From Pseudomonas sp. (lineage in GTDB: Bacteria; Pseudomonadota; Gammaproteobacteria; Pseudomonadales; Pseudomonadaceae), in the NCBI RefSeq assembly GCF_028293835.1, contig NZ_JAQGNX010000093.1, forward strand, positions 1 through 44,518: a DNA stretch of 44,518 nucleotides, in the 5' to 3' direction. The notes beneath the pieces were generated by a model that saw only the letters and a list, made by a program, of their open reading frames with translations, ran no database searches and was not told where the DNA came from. This document shows, in pieces, positions 26,746 to 36,744 of this stretch (the first letter of the stretch is position 1; the number at the start of each line of letters is the position of its first letter). The position numbers were made by a program, and so were the translations under genes.

Positions 26746-27921
26746 TCAGTTTTGCGCCCGGCGGGGCGACTCGGAGTTGTTGGCGTTGAGTGCCAGGTTT
26801 TGTTGGGGGTCACGGGCCTTCTTGAGTTCAGCGATCCACTTCTGATCGAACTCGCCAAGGTCGTTATGGGCAGGTAAGTAACGCTCCGGGAATTCCCAGA
26901 TCAGTACTTGAGGTGGGCTGTTTTTAAAGGCATCGGTTTGCAAATACTTGAGCATTGGCAGAATCGGCCCGTGGCCGTCTTCGGCGTAATTGACCACGTC
27001 GCTGTGCAGCGCTTGCTTCAGCGCACCGAGGAAGTTCCAGTTCGGGTTGGCGCTGTAGCTGGTGCCGACTAGCGCCACCGGCACGTCAGTGTTAGCGAAC
27101 AAGGCATCGTCGCCAGCCGCTTGGGCCGGTACTGGGTTAGTGCTGCGCTGTTGCAGATCATCGGGCTTGGGCAACAGGTTGCTAAACAGTGGGTCCAGCG
27201 GCAAGAACGTGGTCAGGTCACCCTTGTACGGCGCGGTTTCCTTGGCCTCGGTGACGAAGCGTTCCGGCTCTCCGCTCAAGGGCGTGTCGACGGCGATGGT
27301 GGCGCCCAAGCGTTGGGCCACGACCTCGGCACCCATGGGCGTCCAGTGCGTGTCGGTGCGTAAAAACACAGCCCCGGCCTGTTTGGCAGTCTGCAATGGT
27401 TGCAACAGGTCCGGCGCGAGAATCCCGGCCTGGGCCACTTGATCGTGAAACTGTTGATACAGGTTGCTATGCAGCGCGGCAGGAATATTGGTGCCGACAT
27501 GTTCCGGGTACAAACGGGTCTTTGCTGGAACGATGGCCAATACCAGTTTCGTGCCTCGCTTTTCCAGCGCATCACGCACCCCTTGAATCAGCGCCAGGTT
27601 GTCCGCTTCGTTCTGCGCACCGTTGGCCACCGGGTTAAATTCTTCGTCGCTGTACAACCATTGATCGCTGCCCAACACCACGCCGGGACGACCTTCGTTG
27701 AACAGCTTGAAGTCCAGCGCCGCCCAAAGGTTGGTGCCCAGACGCTTGATGGGGAATTCATCGTCGTAATGGGTCTCGGCGGCCTTGGTCCAGCGCCCGT
27801 TGAGCACCGTGGTTTCGGCCGAGGTCGAGAAGCTGCCGAAGCTGCGCAGCGACCAGATCCCAAGTGCCAGCAAGATGCCGAGAAACAGGGCGATGTAGAG
27901 GATGCGAAATGAGCGGGTCAT
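26746..27921 (-). CDS. algJ: AlgJ: alginate O-acetyltransferase (SGNH-like)
   Basis: This 391-residue protein is anchored by an N-terminal hydrophobic segment (about residues 6-22) and faces the periplasm, where it takes part in moving acetyl groups to mannuronate residues. It is an AlgX/DHHW-type SGNH hydrolase relative. The visible catalytic set is Asp190 and His192 in RTDTHWTPMG, and Ser288 in LVGTSYSA. It shares the WEF and HWTP motifs with AlgX, encoded upstream in the same operon. The gene lies 10 nt after algI and 11 nt before algF. Confidence 0.95.
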   Translation of the reverse strand: MTRSFRILYIALFLGILLALGIWSLRSFGSFSTSAETTVLNGRWTKAAETHYDDEFPIKRLGTNLWAALDFKLFNEGRPGVVLGSDQWLYSDEEFNPVANGAQNEADNLALIQGVRDALEKRGTKLVLAIVPAKTRLYPEHVGTNIPAALHSNLYQQFHDQVAQAGILAPDLLQPLQTAKQAGAVFLRTDTHWTPMGAEVVAQRLGATIAVDTPLSGEPERFVTEAKETAPYKGDLTTFLPLDPLFSNLLPKPDDLQQRSTNPVPAQAAGDDALFANTDVPVALVGTSYSANPNWNFLGALKQALHSDVVNYAEDGHGPILPMLKYLQTDAFKNSPPQVLIWEFPERYLPAHNDLGEFDQKWIAELKKARDPQQNLALNANNSESPRRAQN

Positions 27922-27931
27922 GGCGGGCTCC

Positions 27932-29464
27932 TCAAAACTGAAAGTAAAGGAACGGCGAGAAGCTTTGCGCCGAAAGTTTGAGGATCGAGGCCACGAACAT
28001 CAGCAACACGGCGCCACGCATGGCATAGCGCGGCCAGTCAGCCACCCAGAATGCAGGCTGCACTTGCGCGTCGGTGCCAACGGTATAACCCGGCAGATGA
28101 ATATCATTGGGCTGGTCACCCGGTACTGCTTTGATCACGCCGGGTTGCATCGTGGTGTTGTCCGGTTTGGCGCGGTTGGCCAGGAAGTCGCGCAGACCAA
28201 AGAACGCCAGGGTCAGGTACGCCACAATCAAGGTCGCCACTTGCAGACCGGTGACGCTGGCGCGGTTGAGTTCCGACAGTTGCCAGTCGCCGAAGCTGAA
28301 CATTGCGCCGTACATGCGTGCCGCGACGTGGAGGTTTTCCGAGCGGAAAATTACCCAGCCCATGATCACCAGCAGGAAGGTCAGTGCCCAACGGATCGGG
28401 TTGAAGGTGCGGGCGGAGGTGTTGAGACCCAGGGCTTTTTCAATCGCCAGCCACATGCCGTGCCAGGCGCCCCAGACGATGTAGGTGATGTTGGCGCCGT
28501 GCCACAGACCGCCAAGAAGCATGGTCAGAAACAGATTGCGGTAGGTTTTCAACGTACCGCCACGGTTGCCGCCAAGGGTGATGTACAAGTAGTCGCGCAG
28601 CCAGGTGGACAGGCTGATATGCCAGCGGCGCCAGAACTCGGTGATCGACTGACTGATGTAGGGCTGCTTGAAGTTTTCCATGAAGCGGAATCCCATCATC
28701 AAGCCCAAACCAATGGCCATGTCGCTGTAACCGGAGAAGTCGAAATACAACTGCGCGGTGTAGGCCAACGCGCCGAGCCAGGCATCGCCGGTGGTGGGGT
28801 GCAACAACGCGAAGCTGTGGTCAGCCACCACCGCCAAGGTGTCGGCGATAAAGACCTTCTTGATGAAACCCTGCATGAAACGCGTCGCGCCTTCGCTGAA
28901 CTTATCCAGCGTGTGGGTGCGGTTATTGAACTGGTCCGCCAAGTCGCGAAAGCGCAAAACCGGGCCAGCAATCAAGTGCGGAAAGATCGCCACGAACGCT
29001 GCGAAGTCGATCAGGTTGCGAGTGGCCGGTGTGTCACCCCGGTAAACGTCAATGATGTAGCTGATGGACTCGAAGATGTAGAACGAGATCCCGATCGGCA
29101 ACAGCACGTGGGTCAGGATAAACGGCTCCAGACCCAGCGAGGTCATCATCGCGTTGATGCTGTCGACGCCGAAGTTGGCATATTTGAAGTAGCCGAGGAT
29201 GCCCAGATCCACCACCACACCGGCCAGGAGCCAGCGTTGCGCGGGTTTGGTTCGCACGCCTGCGGCGCCGACTTTGAGGCCTATCCAGTAGTTCCACAGC
29301 GTCACGCCGACGAACAGGGCCAGGAAGTCCACTCGCCACCAGGCATAAAACCCATAGCTGGCAAGCAGCAGCAGCAAATTGCGATAGCGTTGTCCGCTCA
29401 AGTAGTACAAGCCGAGAAATACCGGCAAGAACAAGAACAGGAACACGTTGGATGAGAACACCAT
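27932..29464 (-). CDS. algI: AlgI: MBOAT family alginate O-acetylation protein
   Basis: This 510-residue inner-membrane protein with ten or more helices is of the MBOAT type and is thought to pass acetyl groups from a cytoplasmic donor to the periplasmic machinery. Recognisable parts are the start MVFSSNVFLFLFLPVFLGLYY, ISFYIFESISYIIDVYRG, and the catalytic region FWRRWHISLSTWLRDYLYI with MLLGGLWHGANITYIVWG, which contains the conserved His. It is preceded by a 171-nt gap containing a REPIN, unusual inside this otherwise tight operon, and followed 10 nt later by algJ. Confidence 0.96.
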   Translation of the reverse strand: MVFSSNVFLFLFLPVFLGLYYLSGQRYRNLLLLLASYGFYAWWRVDFLALFVGVTLWNYWIGLKVGAAGVRTKPAQRWLLAGVVVDLGILGYFKYANFGVDSINAMMTSLGLEPFILTHVLLPIGISFYIFESISYIIDVYRGDTPATRNLIDFAAFVAIFPHLIAGPVLRFRDLADQFNNRTHTLDKFSEGATRFMQGFIKKVFIADTLAVVADHSFALLHPTTGDAWLGALAYTAQLYFDFSGYSDMAIGLGLMMGFRFMENFKQPYISQSITEFWRRWHISLSTWLRDYLYITLGGNRGGTLKTYRNLFLTMLLGGLWHGANITYIVWGAWHGMWLAIEKALGLNTSARTFNPIRWALTFLLVIMGWVIFRSENLHVAARMYGAMFSFGDWQLSELNRASVTGLQVATLIVAYLTLAFFGLRDFLANRAKPDNTTMQPGVIKAVPGDQPNDIHLPGYTVGTDAQVQPAFWVADWPRYAMRGAVLLMFVASILKLSAQSFSPFLYFQF

Positions 29465-29546
29465 CCTAAACCCCTCCGTTGGTCCAACAGTAAGGAGCGC
29501 AAAGCCCCCCCAAACCCCCCATGAAAAAGGAGGTTATTGCGTCGTC

Positions 29547-29626
29547 CTGTAGGAGCCAACGTGTTGGCGAGAAGTTAAACGCGGTGTGTCAGACACACCG
29601 CCTCGCCAACAAGTTGGCTCCTACAG
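29547..29626. repeat. REPIN inside the alginate operon (algL-algI gap)
   Basis: The arms CTGTAGGAGCCAACGTGTTG... (29547-29571) and its inverse ending GGCTCCTACAG (29602-29626) flank a 10-nt-armed palindrome (29581-29601, GCGGTGTGTC around one central base). The whole element can fold into a long hairpin in the alg mRNA. It is the same REP family as 12967-12991. It is the largest intercistronic gap of the operon. Confidence 0.85.
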
Positions 29627-29635
29627 ATTTGTGAC

Positions 29636-30775
29636 TCAGGTACCTTTGTTACCTTTCTCATGCGCCGGGTCATATACCCGAGTGACGTCGCCACCCAAGC
29701 GGAAGGCTTTGAACGGTTCCATTGCACGTTTGCGGTCCAACACATCCGGCGCGCAGGTGTAGAGCGAGCAATAGGGTTCAAGCCACGAGAACTTGCTGTC
29801 GACTTTCAGATCGGTCATGTCCTGCTGCTCGCCGCTGCGTTGGGCGAAGCTACTGTTGTCCTTGACCCCGTTGATCACTCGCTCACCCAGACGCTGCAGG
29901 GCGCCGTGGTTTTCCGGACGCAAATCAACACCATTGGCCTGGGCAAAACTGGCGATCATCGCCAGCGGGGGCAGGGCGTAGTTGTGATAGGCCAGGGCGC
30001 GTTGTTTACGCTTGACTTCGTTGGGCAGAAAACCGTCTTTGTCGATCTGATTGGCGGCGACACGGAACTCTTTCACCGACCAATCGAACAAGTCGCGACG
30101 GTTGGTCACGATCGACGTGGCCATGACCGACCAGGCAGCCCAGTAGGTATGGTTGTTGTTCTTGTCCAGCGGCAAGTTGTCCCAATCGCTGACCACCTGA
30201 TCGGCTAAGGTGCTGAACCAGGTTTCAATAATCTTCGCTTGCTCTGGATGCGCAGCCATTGGCTGCGAACTGGAGAACTTCAAATGCAGATAAGACGACG
30301 ACATGCTGCCCAGCGCCCATTTGCGCATGGACTTGCCGGTGTGGTTGAAATCCTTGGATTCCAGTGCGCCCGCGTTGGCCCATGTAGTCAGCAGATTCAA
30401 TGCACAATCCAGCTGTTCCGGGCGCCCGTCACGCATGTACTGCATGACGACTTTCGCGGTGTCGCGCTCTATTTTTGTAATGTCGTTAGTGGCATCACGG
30501 AAGGCTTTATCCGAGTCGGCATTGAAGGTCGAACGTGATTTGTCCGAGCCTTCATACTTGCTGCGAAACACCAGTTTGTCGGTGTACGGCTTAGGAACCG
30601 CTTCACAACTAAACGAGCCGCCGCCGCTCTTGGCTTTTTCGATGCCCGCCATATAACCCTGGGGCGGCACCAACGACTGGGCCGCAGATGCCGCATTGGT
30701 GGCGGCCATCAGGGCCAGGCCGAGCAGCGTCGGCACCATCAGTTTCAGACTCGTTTTTCCGGTATTGATAAGCAT
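29636..30775 (-). CDS. algL: AlgL: periplasmic alginate lyase
   Basis: This 379-residue periplasmic enzyme of polysaccharide lyase family 5 cleaves alginate by beta-elimination and clears misdirected polymer from the periplasm during export. A signal peptide precedes [11 protein letters not shown]. The catalytic NNHTYW segment is at about residues 207-212 (Asn208, His209), with an Arg/Tyr-containing C-terminal part. The ATG at 30775 is used because GAGG lies six nucleotides before it and the leader is then typical. It starts 8 nt after the algX stop. It is followed by the REPIN-containing gap. Confidence 0.94.
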   Translation of the reverse strand: MLINTGKTSLKLMVPTLLGLALMAATNAASAAQSLVPPQGYMAGIEKAKSGGGSFSCEAVPKPYTDKLVFRSKYEGSDKSRSTFNADSDKAFRDATNDITKIERDTAKVVMQYMRDGRPEQLDCALNLLTTWANAGALESKDFNHTGKSMRKWALGSMSSSYLHLKFSSSQPMAAHPEQAKIIETWFSTLADQVVSDWDNLPLDKNNNHTYWAAWSVMATSIVTNRRDLFDWSVKEFRVAANQIDKDGFLPNEVKRKQRALAYHNYALPPLAMIASFAQANGVDLRPENHGALQRLGERVINGVKDNSSFAQRSGEQQDMTDLKVDSKFSWLEPYCSLYTCAPDVLDRKRAMEPFKAFRLGGDVTRVYDPAHEKGNKGT

Positions 30776-30783
30776 AAGAGACC

Positions 30784-32241
30784 TCATAACCCGGCTTGCG
30801 CAGTAGAGGGCGCACGCCCAGGGAATACGTTGCGTTTGCAAATTTTCGCTTCAACTTGCTGGGGTGCAGCGCCCGCTTCCGGACCCTGTACTTCTACGGC
30901 GAGCAATTGCTGGTCAGCCCAGTCCTTGTCGTCGCGCAGCTCAAAGGCGAAGCGCCCGTCGGTGTCGGATGTAGTCGGTTTTTCGATTTTCAGGTCTTCG
31001 TGCCGGCCGTTCATGTACCAAAGCCGGGCGTGCAAGTCCTTCACCGAGGTGTCGGCGAATTTGATATCGACCTGATTACTGCCGTTGCGTACGTCCTTGA
31101 TTCCGTTGGTGCCGTTGACCAGCAGCTCATTGGCGCCGGTTTTCAGGGTGGCGCTGCTGGACATGATGGCGGTCTTGCCTTCGCAGCCGTTGTCCAGCAT
31201 CGACATCATCTGGCGGTAGATCGTCTCTTGATCGAGGCGATACAGCGGCGAGAATTCCCAAATCAGGATTTTTGGCGGCTTTTTCTGAAAATCATCGCTG
31301 CCCAGGTATTGCAACATCGAGCCTTCCAGTCCGCCGCCGGGGAAGGCCACGTTGAGGATGTCGGCGCCGATGTACTCTTCAAGAAAGCCCGAGAAGTTAT
31401 AGTTTTTGCCGCTGTGGCTGGTGCCGACCAAGGTGATTTCCGGATTGCCGGAATCGCCAAACAGATCGCCGTCCGCCGCTTCGCCTTTAGGCTCAGTGAC
31501 GAATTGGTCCATGTACTGGATCGCATAACTGGTGCCGCACAGCTGACCAGCCATGTTGTGCAAGGTGCCGGTTTTACCCATGCGCCCCGACAAATGACTT
31601 TCGAATTCCCGCTTGGGAATCCCGGCGAACTCGGGCATGCGCTTGACTGTTTCGGCAACGATTTTAGCGGTGCGCTGGGCGCCATATGGCGTCCAGTGCT
31701 GGTCGCCGCGGAAGTAAAAGTCGTGGGCCTGTTGCTCGTTGGTCAGTGGCGACAAATCAGGCACGGTATAGCCCATGGCGCTGAACCGACCGAGCATGGC
31801 CTGGTAGTTTTTCACGGCTTTTTCATAGTCGAACCTGGCGCGGTCAGCCGGGAACAGCTTGTTACGATCCACCAGGCCACGGGTCGGTTGATAGACCACG
31901 ACCAATTCGATGCCTTTGCTTTTGAACGCGTCGTGGAGTTCTTTCATCCGGCGATAGCCTTCAGGCGTGGTGTCGAACTCAGTGCGCAAATCTTCCTGCG
32001 TCCGGAACAGCCAGTCGCCTTGAGCCTGCACCAGGGTAGTGAAGTTCTGCTGATAGCGGGTGGTGTAGTTTTTCGCGTCCAGGGCTTCCGGGCATAAGTT
32101 GCAGCACGGGTCGGCGGTGAACGTCGGTGCGTGCACATCGGCAGCCTGCGCGCTGCCGGTAGCGGCGAGCAGGGCGGCGGCGAAACCGGAAAGGCTTAAC
32201 AATCCCGGCAGTTTGAATCGCTTGATCAACTGAGCGTGCAT
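30784..32241 (-). CDS. algX: AlgX: periplasmic alginate acetyltransferase / export scaffold protein
   Basis: This 485-residue periplasmic protein performs the terminal O-acetyl transfer to mannuronate and links the modification complex to AlgK/AlgE. An N-terminal signal peptide ends in AQAADV. The SGNH-type catalytic set is visible as Asp180 and His182 ([11 protein letters not shown]) and Ser275 ([10 protein letters not shown]); a C-terminal carbohydrate-binding domain follows from about residue 340. The ATG at 32241 follows GAGGAAAG; a TTG at 32256 is less likely. It starts 11 nt after algG and shares the HWTP motif with AlgJ. Confidence 0.95.
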   Translation of the reverse strand: MHAQLIKRFKLPGLLSLSGFAAALLAATGSAQAADVHAPTFTADPCCNLCPEALDAKNYTTRYQQNFTTLVQAQGDWLFRTQEDLRTEFDTTPEGYRRMKELHDAFKSKGIELVVVYQPTRGLVDRNKLFPADRARFDYEKAVKNYQAMLGRFSAMGYTVPDLSPLTNEQQAHDFYFRGDQHWTPYGAQRTAKIVAETVKRMPEFAGIPKREFESHLSGRMGKTGTLHNMAGQLCGTSYAIQYMDQFVTEPKGEAADGDLFGDSGNPEITLVGTSHSGKNYNFSGFLEEYIGADILNVAFPGGGLEGSMLQYLGSDDFQKKPPKILIWEFSPLYRLDQETIYRQMMSMLDNGCEGKTAIMSSSATLKTGANELLVNGTNGIKDVRNGSNQVDIKFADTSVKDLHARLWYMNGRHEDLKIEKPTTSDTDGRFAFELRDDKDWADQQLLAVEVQGPEAGAAPQQVEAKICKRNVFPGRAPSTAQAGL

Positions 32242-32252
32242 GGTTTCTTTCC

Positions 32253-33833
32253 TCAATCCCGGAGTTCGGTCTGGCGTTCGACCGGGTCGATCAACACGGC
32301 TTTTTTCTGACGGACAATGAGGTCGAGAATTTCCTCCTGACGTTCGCCGAGAATGCCGTTAAAGGTGATACCGCTGGCCTTGGTCGGGGCGAGCATGGAC
32401 ACCCGATACAACTCGACACTCAAGGGTGACGCGATGGACAGCGGTCCCGAACCATTGGCCGCCAGTTCCCCACCCACCACAATCAGCGAAACCTTGGCGT
32501 CGAACGGGTCGAGGTCGATGTTACGGTCGGTGTCGCTCAGGTCTTTGATGTGGCCGTAGACGCCCATCAAACCGTTGGCCATGGCGATGTTTTCGTAAAG
32601 ACGAATGTTCACGCTGTTACGCACACGGATCCCGTGTCGCTGATTTTTTACTGCACGGTTGCCCCAGAGCAGGTTGTCGCCGCTCTCGTACAAGGTGATG
32701 CCGTCTGTGTGGTTCTGATACACCTCGTTGTAGGCGATCAAATTGTTCACGCTGTTACGGTCAATCACGATGCCCGACAGGTTGTTGTCGTAGCTTCGGT
32801 TGTTGAAGATGAAGCTGTCGTTGACCTCACGGGAGATAATGATCCCGTGTTTTTTGTGGGTGCCGTACACGGTGTTGTCGGCAATGATCAGCCCGTGAGA
32901 ACGGTCATGGGGGTCAATTCCGTAGACGATGTTGTCGCGGTAGATATTGCTCTTGACCACCACGTCCCGGGCTTCATAGCAGTAGAAGCCGTACCACATG
33001 TCCGAGAACTCCGAGCCGATAATCCAGCCGGTCGGTTCTGCACGCTTCATGACCTTGGCCATGTTCGGCGTGTATTGGGAAATACTCACGCCGTACGACT
33101 TGCTGTTGGCGTAGCCGAGGCTGGCGATCTTGCTGTTGACGATGTAGGTCTCGGTGCCGCCCCACGACAGCAAGAACGGGCGAAATTCTTTAAGCGTGCG
33201 CTGGGTGGCCGGTCCTTTATCTGCTTCGCGCCAGCCGGTGATTCTGGTGTCACGTACGAACAGATTGCCGTCGTTGATGATGAAGGCGCCGGCTTCTTGG
33301 GACAGACGCAATTCTTGAGTTTTGCTGTCGATCTCAAGGGTGCCCTTGTGCCCGACTACGATGGGCAATCTGGCGAGGAACACGCCAGGCGCGGTTTCGC
33401 TGAAGTACTGCTTGGGCACGACTTTGGTCAGGTCACGCAGGTTCACGTAGCCGTCATCGATGAAAATCGCCTGGGGAATACCGTGTTGACGGGCTACCCA
33501 CTCTTCCATTTTGTTGTCGCCACCGATGAATTCCTTCAGGGGAATCTCTTCCATCATCCGCTTGATTTTGACTTTGCCGGCTTTGCTGCGAACGATCTTT
33601 TTCGCCACTGCTTCTGCGGTGTAGCCCGTCAGGCTCGGCAATTCAGGCGTGGCCAATTCCAGCGGCGCGATAGGCGCGTCGGTCACGGTATAGGTTCTGG
33701 CTTGCTGCAATCCTTTGACCTGGTTCGCCGGAGCGGCAACCGTGGGCTCGTCCGCTGCAAAGGCTGCGGCACCGCTCAGCAACAACGCGCTGGCGAGTAG
33801 GCTTAAGGCGCCTTTTTTACTGTAATCAATCAT
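32253..33833 (-). CDS. algG: AlgG: poly(beta-D-mannuronate) C5-epimerase
   Basis: This 526-residue periplasmic enzyme epimerises mannuronate to guluronate within the polymer and also protects it from AlgL. The signal peptide ends in AAAFAADEP. A right-handed parallel beta-helix is visible as repeated segments such as DNTVYGTHKKHGIIIS and NLIAYNEVYQNHTDGITLYES. The catalytic DPHD motif is at residues 307-310. The upstream frame is open to 33980, but the ATG at 33833 gives a proper leader with GGGAG close by. It starts 25 nt after algE. Confidence 0.95.
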   Translation of the reverse strand: MIDYSKKGALSLLASALLLSGAAAFAADEPTVAAPANQVKGLQQARTYTVTDAPIAPLELATPELPSLTGYTAEAVAKKIVRSKAGKVKIKRMMEEIPLKEFIGGDNKMEEWVARQHGIPQAIFIDDGYVNLRDLTKVVPKQYFSETAPGVFLARLPIVVGHKGTLEIDSKTQELRLSQEAGAFIINDGNLFVRDTRITGWREADKGPATQRTLKEFRPFLLSWGGTETYIVNSKIASLGYANSKSYGVSISQYTPNMAKVMKRAEPTGWIIGSEFSDMWYGFYCYEARDVVVKSNIYRDNIVYGIDPHDRSHGLIIADNTVYGTHKKHGIIISREVNDSFIFNNRSYDNNLSGIVIDRNSVNNLIAYNEVYQNHTDGITLYESGDNLLWGNRAVKNQRHGIRVRNSVNIRLYENIAMANGLMGVYGHIKDLSDTDRNIDLDPFDAKVSLIVVGGELAANGSGPLSIASPLSVELYRVSMLAPTKASGITFNGILGERQEEILDLIVRQKKAVLIDPVERQTELRD

Positions 33834-33858
33834 CGCATTGCTCCCTTCGCGGCTTGCA

Positions 33859-35331
33859 TCAGAAGCGCCAGATGACGTCGACAAAGGCGCGGTGCATGTA
33901 CGAATCCACGCCGCTGCCATAGGCATCGCCCGGTTTGAACACGCCGCCACGCAAACGCACCAATGCCGCCGGTTCGTCAATGGACTGGCTGAGTCCCGCC
34001 GGCAACAGGCCCTGTTTGAAATACTTGGTGACCACCAGGTCCATTTCCTGGCCGAGGTCTTTTTTGCCGTCCATCAGTGGCAGGGACGTACTGGACTCCA
34101 CGCCGCTTTCGGCGTTGAAGTTGTTTTCGACGGCATCGATACCGTCGACGCCCACCGGCTTGTTGCCATCTACGCGCCAGAATTTGTGGTAGATCAGGCT
34201 GGCGTCGTACTCGTCTCGCAGCATCCAGGAGCCGAACAGCGTCGCGGACTGCATGTTATTCATCTCGCCGCGAAACGCCTCACCGAAACGGTGGACTCGC
34301 GACTGGGTGCCGGTGTAGTTGGAGCGGTTACTTTGCAGGCCGTTTTGTTCGTAATCGCTGCTGGCACGGGCATACGCCGCGCCGACTTGCCAACTAGGAC
34401 CCAGACGCAGGCGCAGGCCAAGATCAGTGGCCCATCCGTTGACGTGGTCGCCGGTTTTATCACCCGCCACCGTCACGCCGTTTTGCGACGTAGGACTGAT
34501 GGAATCACGATTGCCGGAAAGTCCGGTCAGGCTGGCCCAATAGTTGAGGGTGTTGGTGTTGCGGTAGTTGTATGCGTCGCTGTTGGCTTCGATACCGAGC
34601 CAGGTCAGGTCGCCGTTCTCGGTCTTGTCCAGGGAATCGGTTTGATCAAGACCGGTTTTCAATTTGCCGTCATCGTGGGTGTGATGGGCACGCAGGCCGA
34701 CCCATTGCCCTGGGGTCCATTGCGTAGAAAGGTCGCCATAGATATGCAGGCGATCCTTGTCTCTGGGCGCCAGTTGGCTGAAGTCGGTGCGGTAGTCGCT
34801 GAAGCGTTCTGCTGCGCCAAGGTGCGCTTTGAGCAGTGTCGTATCGAAATCCCAGTTCAGGGCTTCGATGTTGGTGTCGCGCCACTCGCCGTCGTCATTG
34901 TGCAGGCGTTGACGGCCGAACCGCAGTTGCTCGCCGGGGTAGGGGGTGAAACCTTTGTAACCGATCCAGAACTCACGCAAGGCCAAATAACTTTTGTCGG
35001 GCTTGCGCTTGTTGCTGCTGTTGTCGGCATCGTCGGTTTTTTGCAGGGGATCGGTTTCGATAATGTCAGTAGAGGTGACGGCCTGACCCATGACGTAGCC
35101 GCTCCAATCGCCGCGCTCGCCGTAGGCCCAGGGACGTAAGTCCAGACCAAGACCGTTGACGTCGCCACCGCCTTGAGTGCCAAGGTCGCGGTCGTCTTCG
35201 GACTGGCCGGTTATTTTCACTTCAAGGCCGAAATTCTTGGTTTCAGTCATGTCAGCAGCCAATGCATGGCCTGCCGACAGCAGGGAAATACTCAGACCCA
35301 AACCGGCAGTCATCCAGGGATTCAACTTCAT
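33859..35331 (-). CDS. algE: AlgE: outer-membrane alginate export channel
   Basis: This 490-residue beta-barrel (18 strands in the P. aeruginosa structure) lets the acidic polymer leave the cell. It has a signal peptide ending in HALA, alternating amphipathic strands with aromatic girdles, and a C-terminal aromatic residue (VIWRF). Conserved stretches include [21 protein letters not shown] and the Arg/Lys-rich loops expected to bind mannuronate. Its ATG overlaps the stop of algK by 4 nt (ATGA), consistent with coupled synthesis of the two outer-membrane partners. Confidence 0.95.
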   Translation of the reverse strand: MKLNPWMTAGLGLSISLLSAGHALAADMTETKNFGLEVKITGQSEDDRDLGTQGGGDVNGLGLDLRPWAYGERGDWSGYVMGQAVTSTDIIETDPLQKTDDADNSSNKRKPDKSYLALREFWIGYKGFTPYPGEQLRFGRQRLHNDDGEWRDTNIEALNWDFDTTLLKAHLGAAERFSDYRTDFSQLAPRDKDRLHIYGDLSTQWTPGQWVGLRAHHTHDDGKLKTGLDQTDSLDKTENGDLTWLGIEANSDAYNYRNTNTLNYWASLTGLSGNRDSISPTSQNGVTVAGDKTGDHVNGWATDLGLRLRLGPSWQVGAAYARASSDYEQNGLQSNRSNYTGTQSRVHRFGEAFRGEMNNMQSATLFGSWMLRDEYDASLIYHKFWRVDGNKPVGVDGIDAVENNFNAESGVESSTSLPLMDGKKDLGQEMDLVVTKYFKQGLLPAGLSQSIDEPAALVRLRGGVFKPGDAYGSGVDSYMHRAFVDVIWRF

Positions 35332-36743
35332 AGGGCTTCCTCGCCATCAACTTGCTGCAATGCACTCAGGGCGCGTGCGTTCTGAGCGGTCGTGCCGCGC
35401 AGTTGTTGCTCTTGTTGCAACAGGCGTTGCGCATCGGCGTGTTGTGCAGGCGGTAGTTGTTCATTGAGTTGCTGAGCGAGATCGGTGGCTTCAGGCGTGC
35501 CTTGGGCCAGCGCCAATTGGCTGAACACGTAGGCATTAAGCAGATTCGGTTTGGTGCCACGGCCTTGGGAGAACAACTGGGCCAGGGCGTAATCGGCGCT
35601 GTTCTGACCGCCACGCGCAGCGGTCAGCAGTTGGTCGGCGGCTTTTTGCGAGTCGACGTTGCCCAGGTAGCCTCGGCGATAAATCTGACCGAGGTAGTAG
35701 TGGGCGGCGATTTCGCTGCCCTCGGCTTTTTTCAAGTGTTGCTCGGCGGCCTTGGCATCCGGCAGCACCCATTTACCTTCGTAATACAACTTGCCCAACA
35801 GCAGTTCGGCGCGGGGTTGATCGGCAGCGCGACCGTTGTTCAAGTACTCCATCATCTTGTTTACGTCGCCCAGCTCGGGAAAGTCGTACAGCAGCTTGGC
35901 CAAGGCCACCCAGGAAACCGGATAACCTGGCGCCACGCCTTCGAGCAGCCGCTGTGCGGTTTTTTCATCCGGCTTGCCAAGGTCGGCGTCGCTCAATACG
36001 CGGGCTACGGCATCCACCCGCTGTGACGAAACTTTGCCCGTGGCGTGAGCGGCTTCAAGCTGCGCAATCAAGGCTGACTGTTGATCGGCCTGGGCGCGTT
36101 TCTGGTAAACGGTGGCCAATTCGACATAGCAAATATCAGTGACGGTCAACGAGGCTTTGCACAGGCGCTCGACGTCATCCAGGTGTTGGTCATAGGTATT
36201 TTGCGTGCGGTAGAGCAATACCTGCGCCAGGTTGGCTTCCGGGTAACGCGCCTTGGTCCACTGGTCGATCTTCTGCTGCGCGTTGACACCGGGGAAACTC
36301 TGCGGGTATTGCAGGTAGAGCATGGCCAGGGGAATCAAGGTGCCGCCTTCGCCATTGGCAAAGGCTTTCTTCAGCAGGCCCTCGGCTTCACGGTGTTCAG
36401 CTTCCGTCGCGTCAGGGCGCGCTACCAACAACCGACCCAAACGGGCCTGAGCCCGTGGCGAAGTGTCGGCTGCGGCGCGGTAAGTCGCTTCGGCCAGCTT
36501 GAGCTGTTCCGGATCATGGGTTTCAACCTGAATATCAGCCAAGTCAACCTGAGCATCGCTGTAACCCAGGTCTGCCAGTTGCCGATAATTCTGCGTCGCC
36601 AACGCTGTGTCGCCGCGTTTCAGGGCCTCATTGGCCAGGCGTTGATCGGGCAGCCCGGCACAACCGCTGAGGCCGATCGCAACCGCCAGGCCCAGCAGCG
36701 CCGGGGCCGACAGCGTTCGTAGTGGGCTTAGAGGGCGCGCCAT
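35328..36743 (-). CDS. algK: AlgK: outer-membrane lipoprotein with Sel1/TPR-like repeats
   Basis: This 471-residue lipoprotein assists AlgE placement and binds AlgX. The lipobox LSGC (Cys28) ends a signal peptide. The rest is made of helical repeats of the Sel1/TPR type, for example [20 protein letters not shown] and [28 protein letters not shown]. The start lies 1 nt after the alg44 stop, and its end overlaps algE by 4 nt. This is the tightest part of the operon. Confidence 0.94.
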   Translation of the reverse strand: MARPLSPLRTLSAPALLGLAVAIGLSGCAGLPDQRLANEALKRGDTALATQNYRQLADLGYSDAQVDLADIQVETHDPEQLKLAEATYRAAADTSPRAQARLGRLLVARPDATEAEHREAEGLLKKAFANGEGGTLIPLAMLYLQYPQSFPGVNAQQKIDQWTKARYPEANLAQVLLYRTQNTYDQHLDDVERLCKASLTVTDICYVELATVYQKRAQADQQSALIAQLEAAHATGKVSSQRVDAVARVLSDADLGKPDEKTAQRLLEGVAPGYPVSWVALAKLLYDFPELGDVNKMMEYLNNGRAADQPRAELLLGKLYYEGKWVLPDAKAAEQHLKKAEGSEIAAHYYLGQIYRRGYLGNVDSQKAADQLLTAARGGQNSADYALAQLFSQGRGTKPNLLNAYVFSQLALAQGTPEATDLAQQLNEQLPPAQHADAQRLLQQEQQLRGTTAQNARALSALQQVDGEEAL

Positions 36744-36744
36744 G

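Noticed and set aside
27902..29455. A 517-codon plus-strand open frame opposite algI
   Set aside because: It mirrors the third-codon-position GC bias of algI, has no family similarity, is Gln/His/Val-rich like other antisense shadows, and no ribosome-binding site or operon supports it.
30796..35139. Three long plus-strand frames opposite algX, algG and algE
   Set aside because: Each lies wholly within a confidently identified alginate gene on the other strand, and none resembles a known protein.
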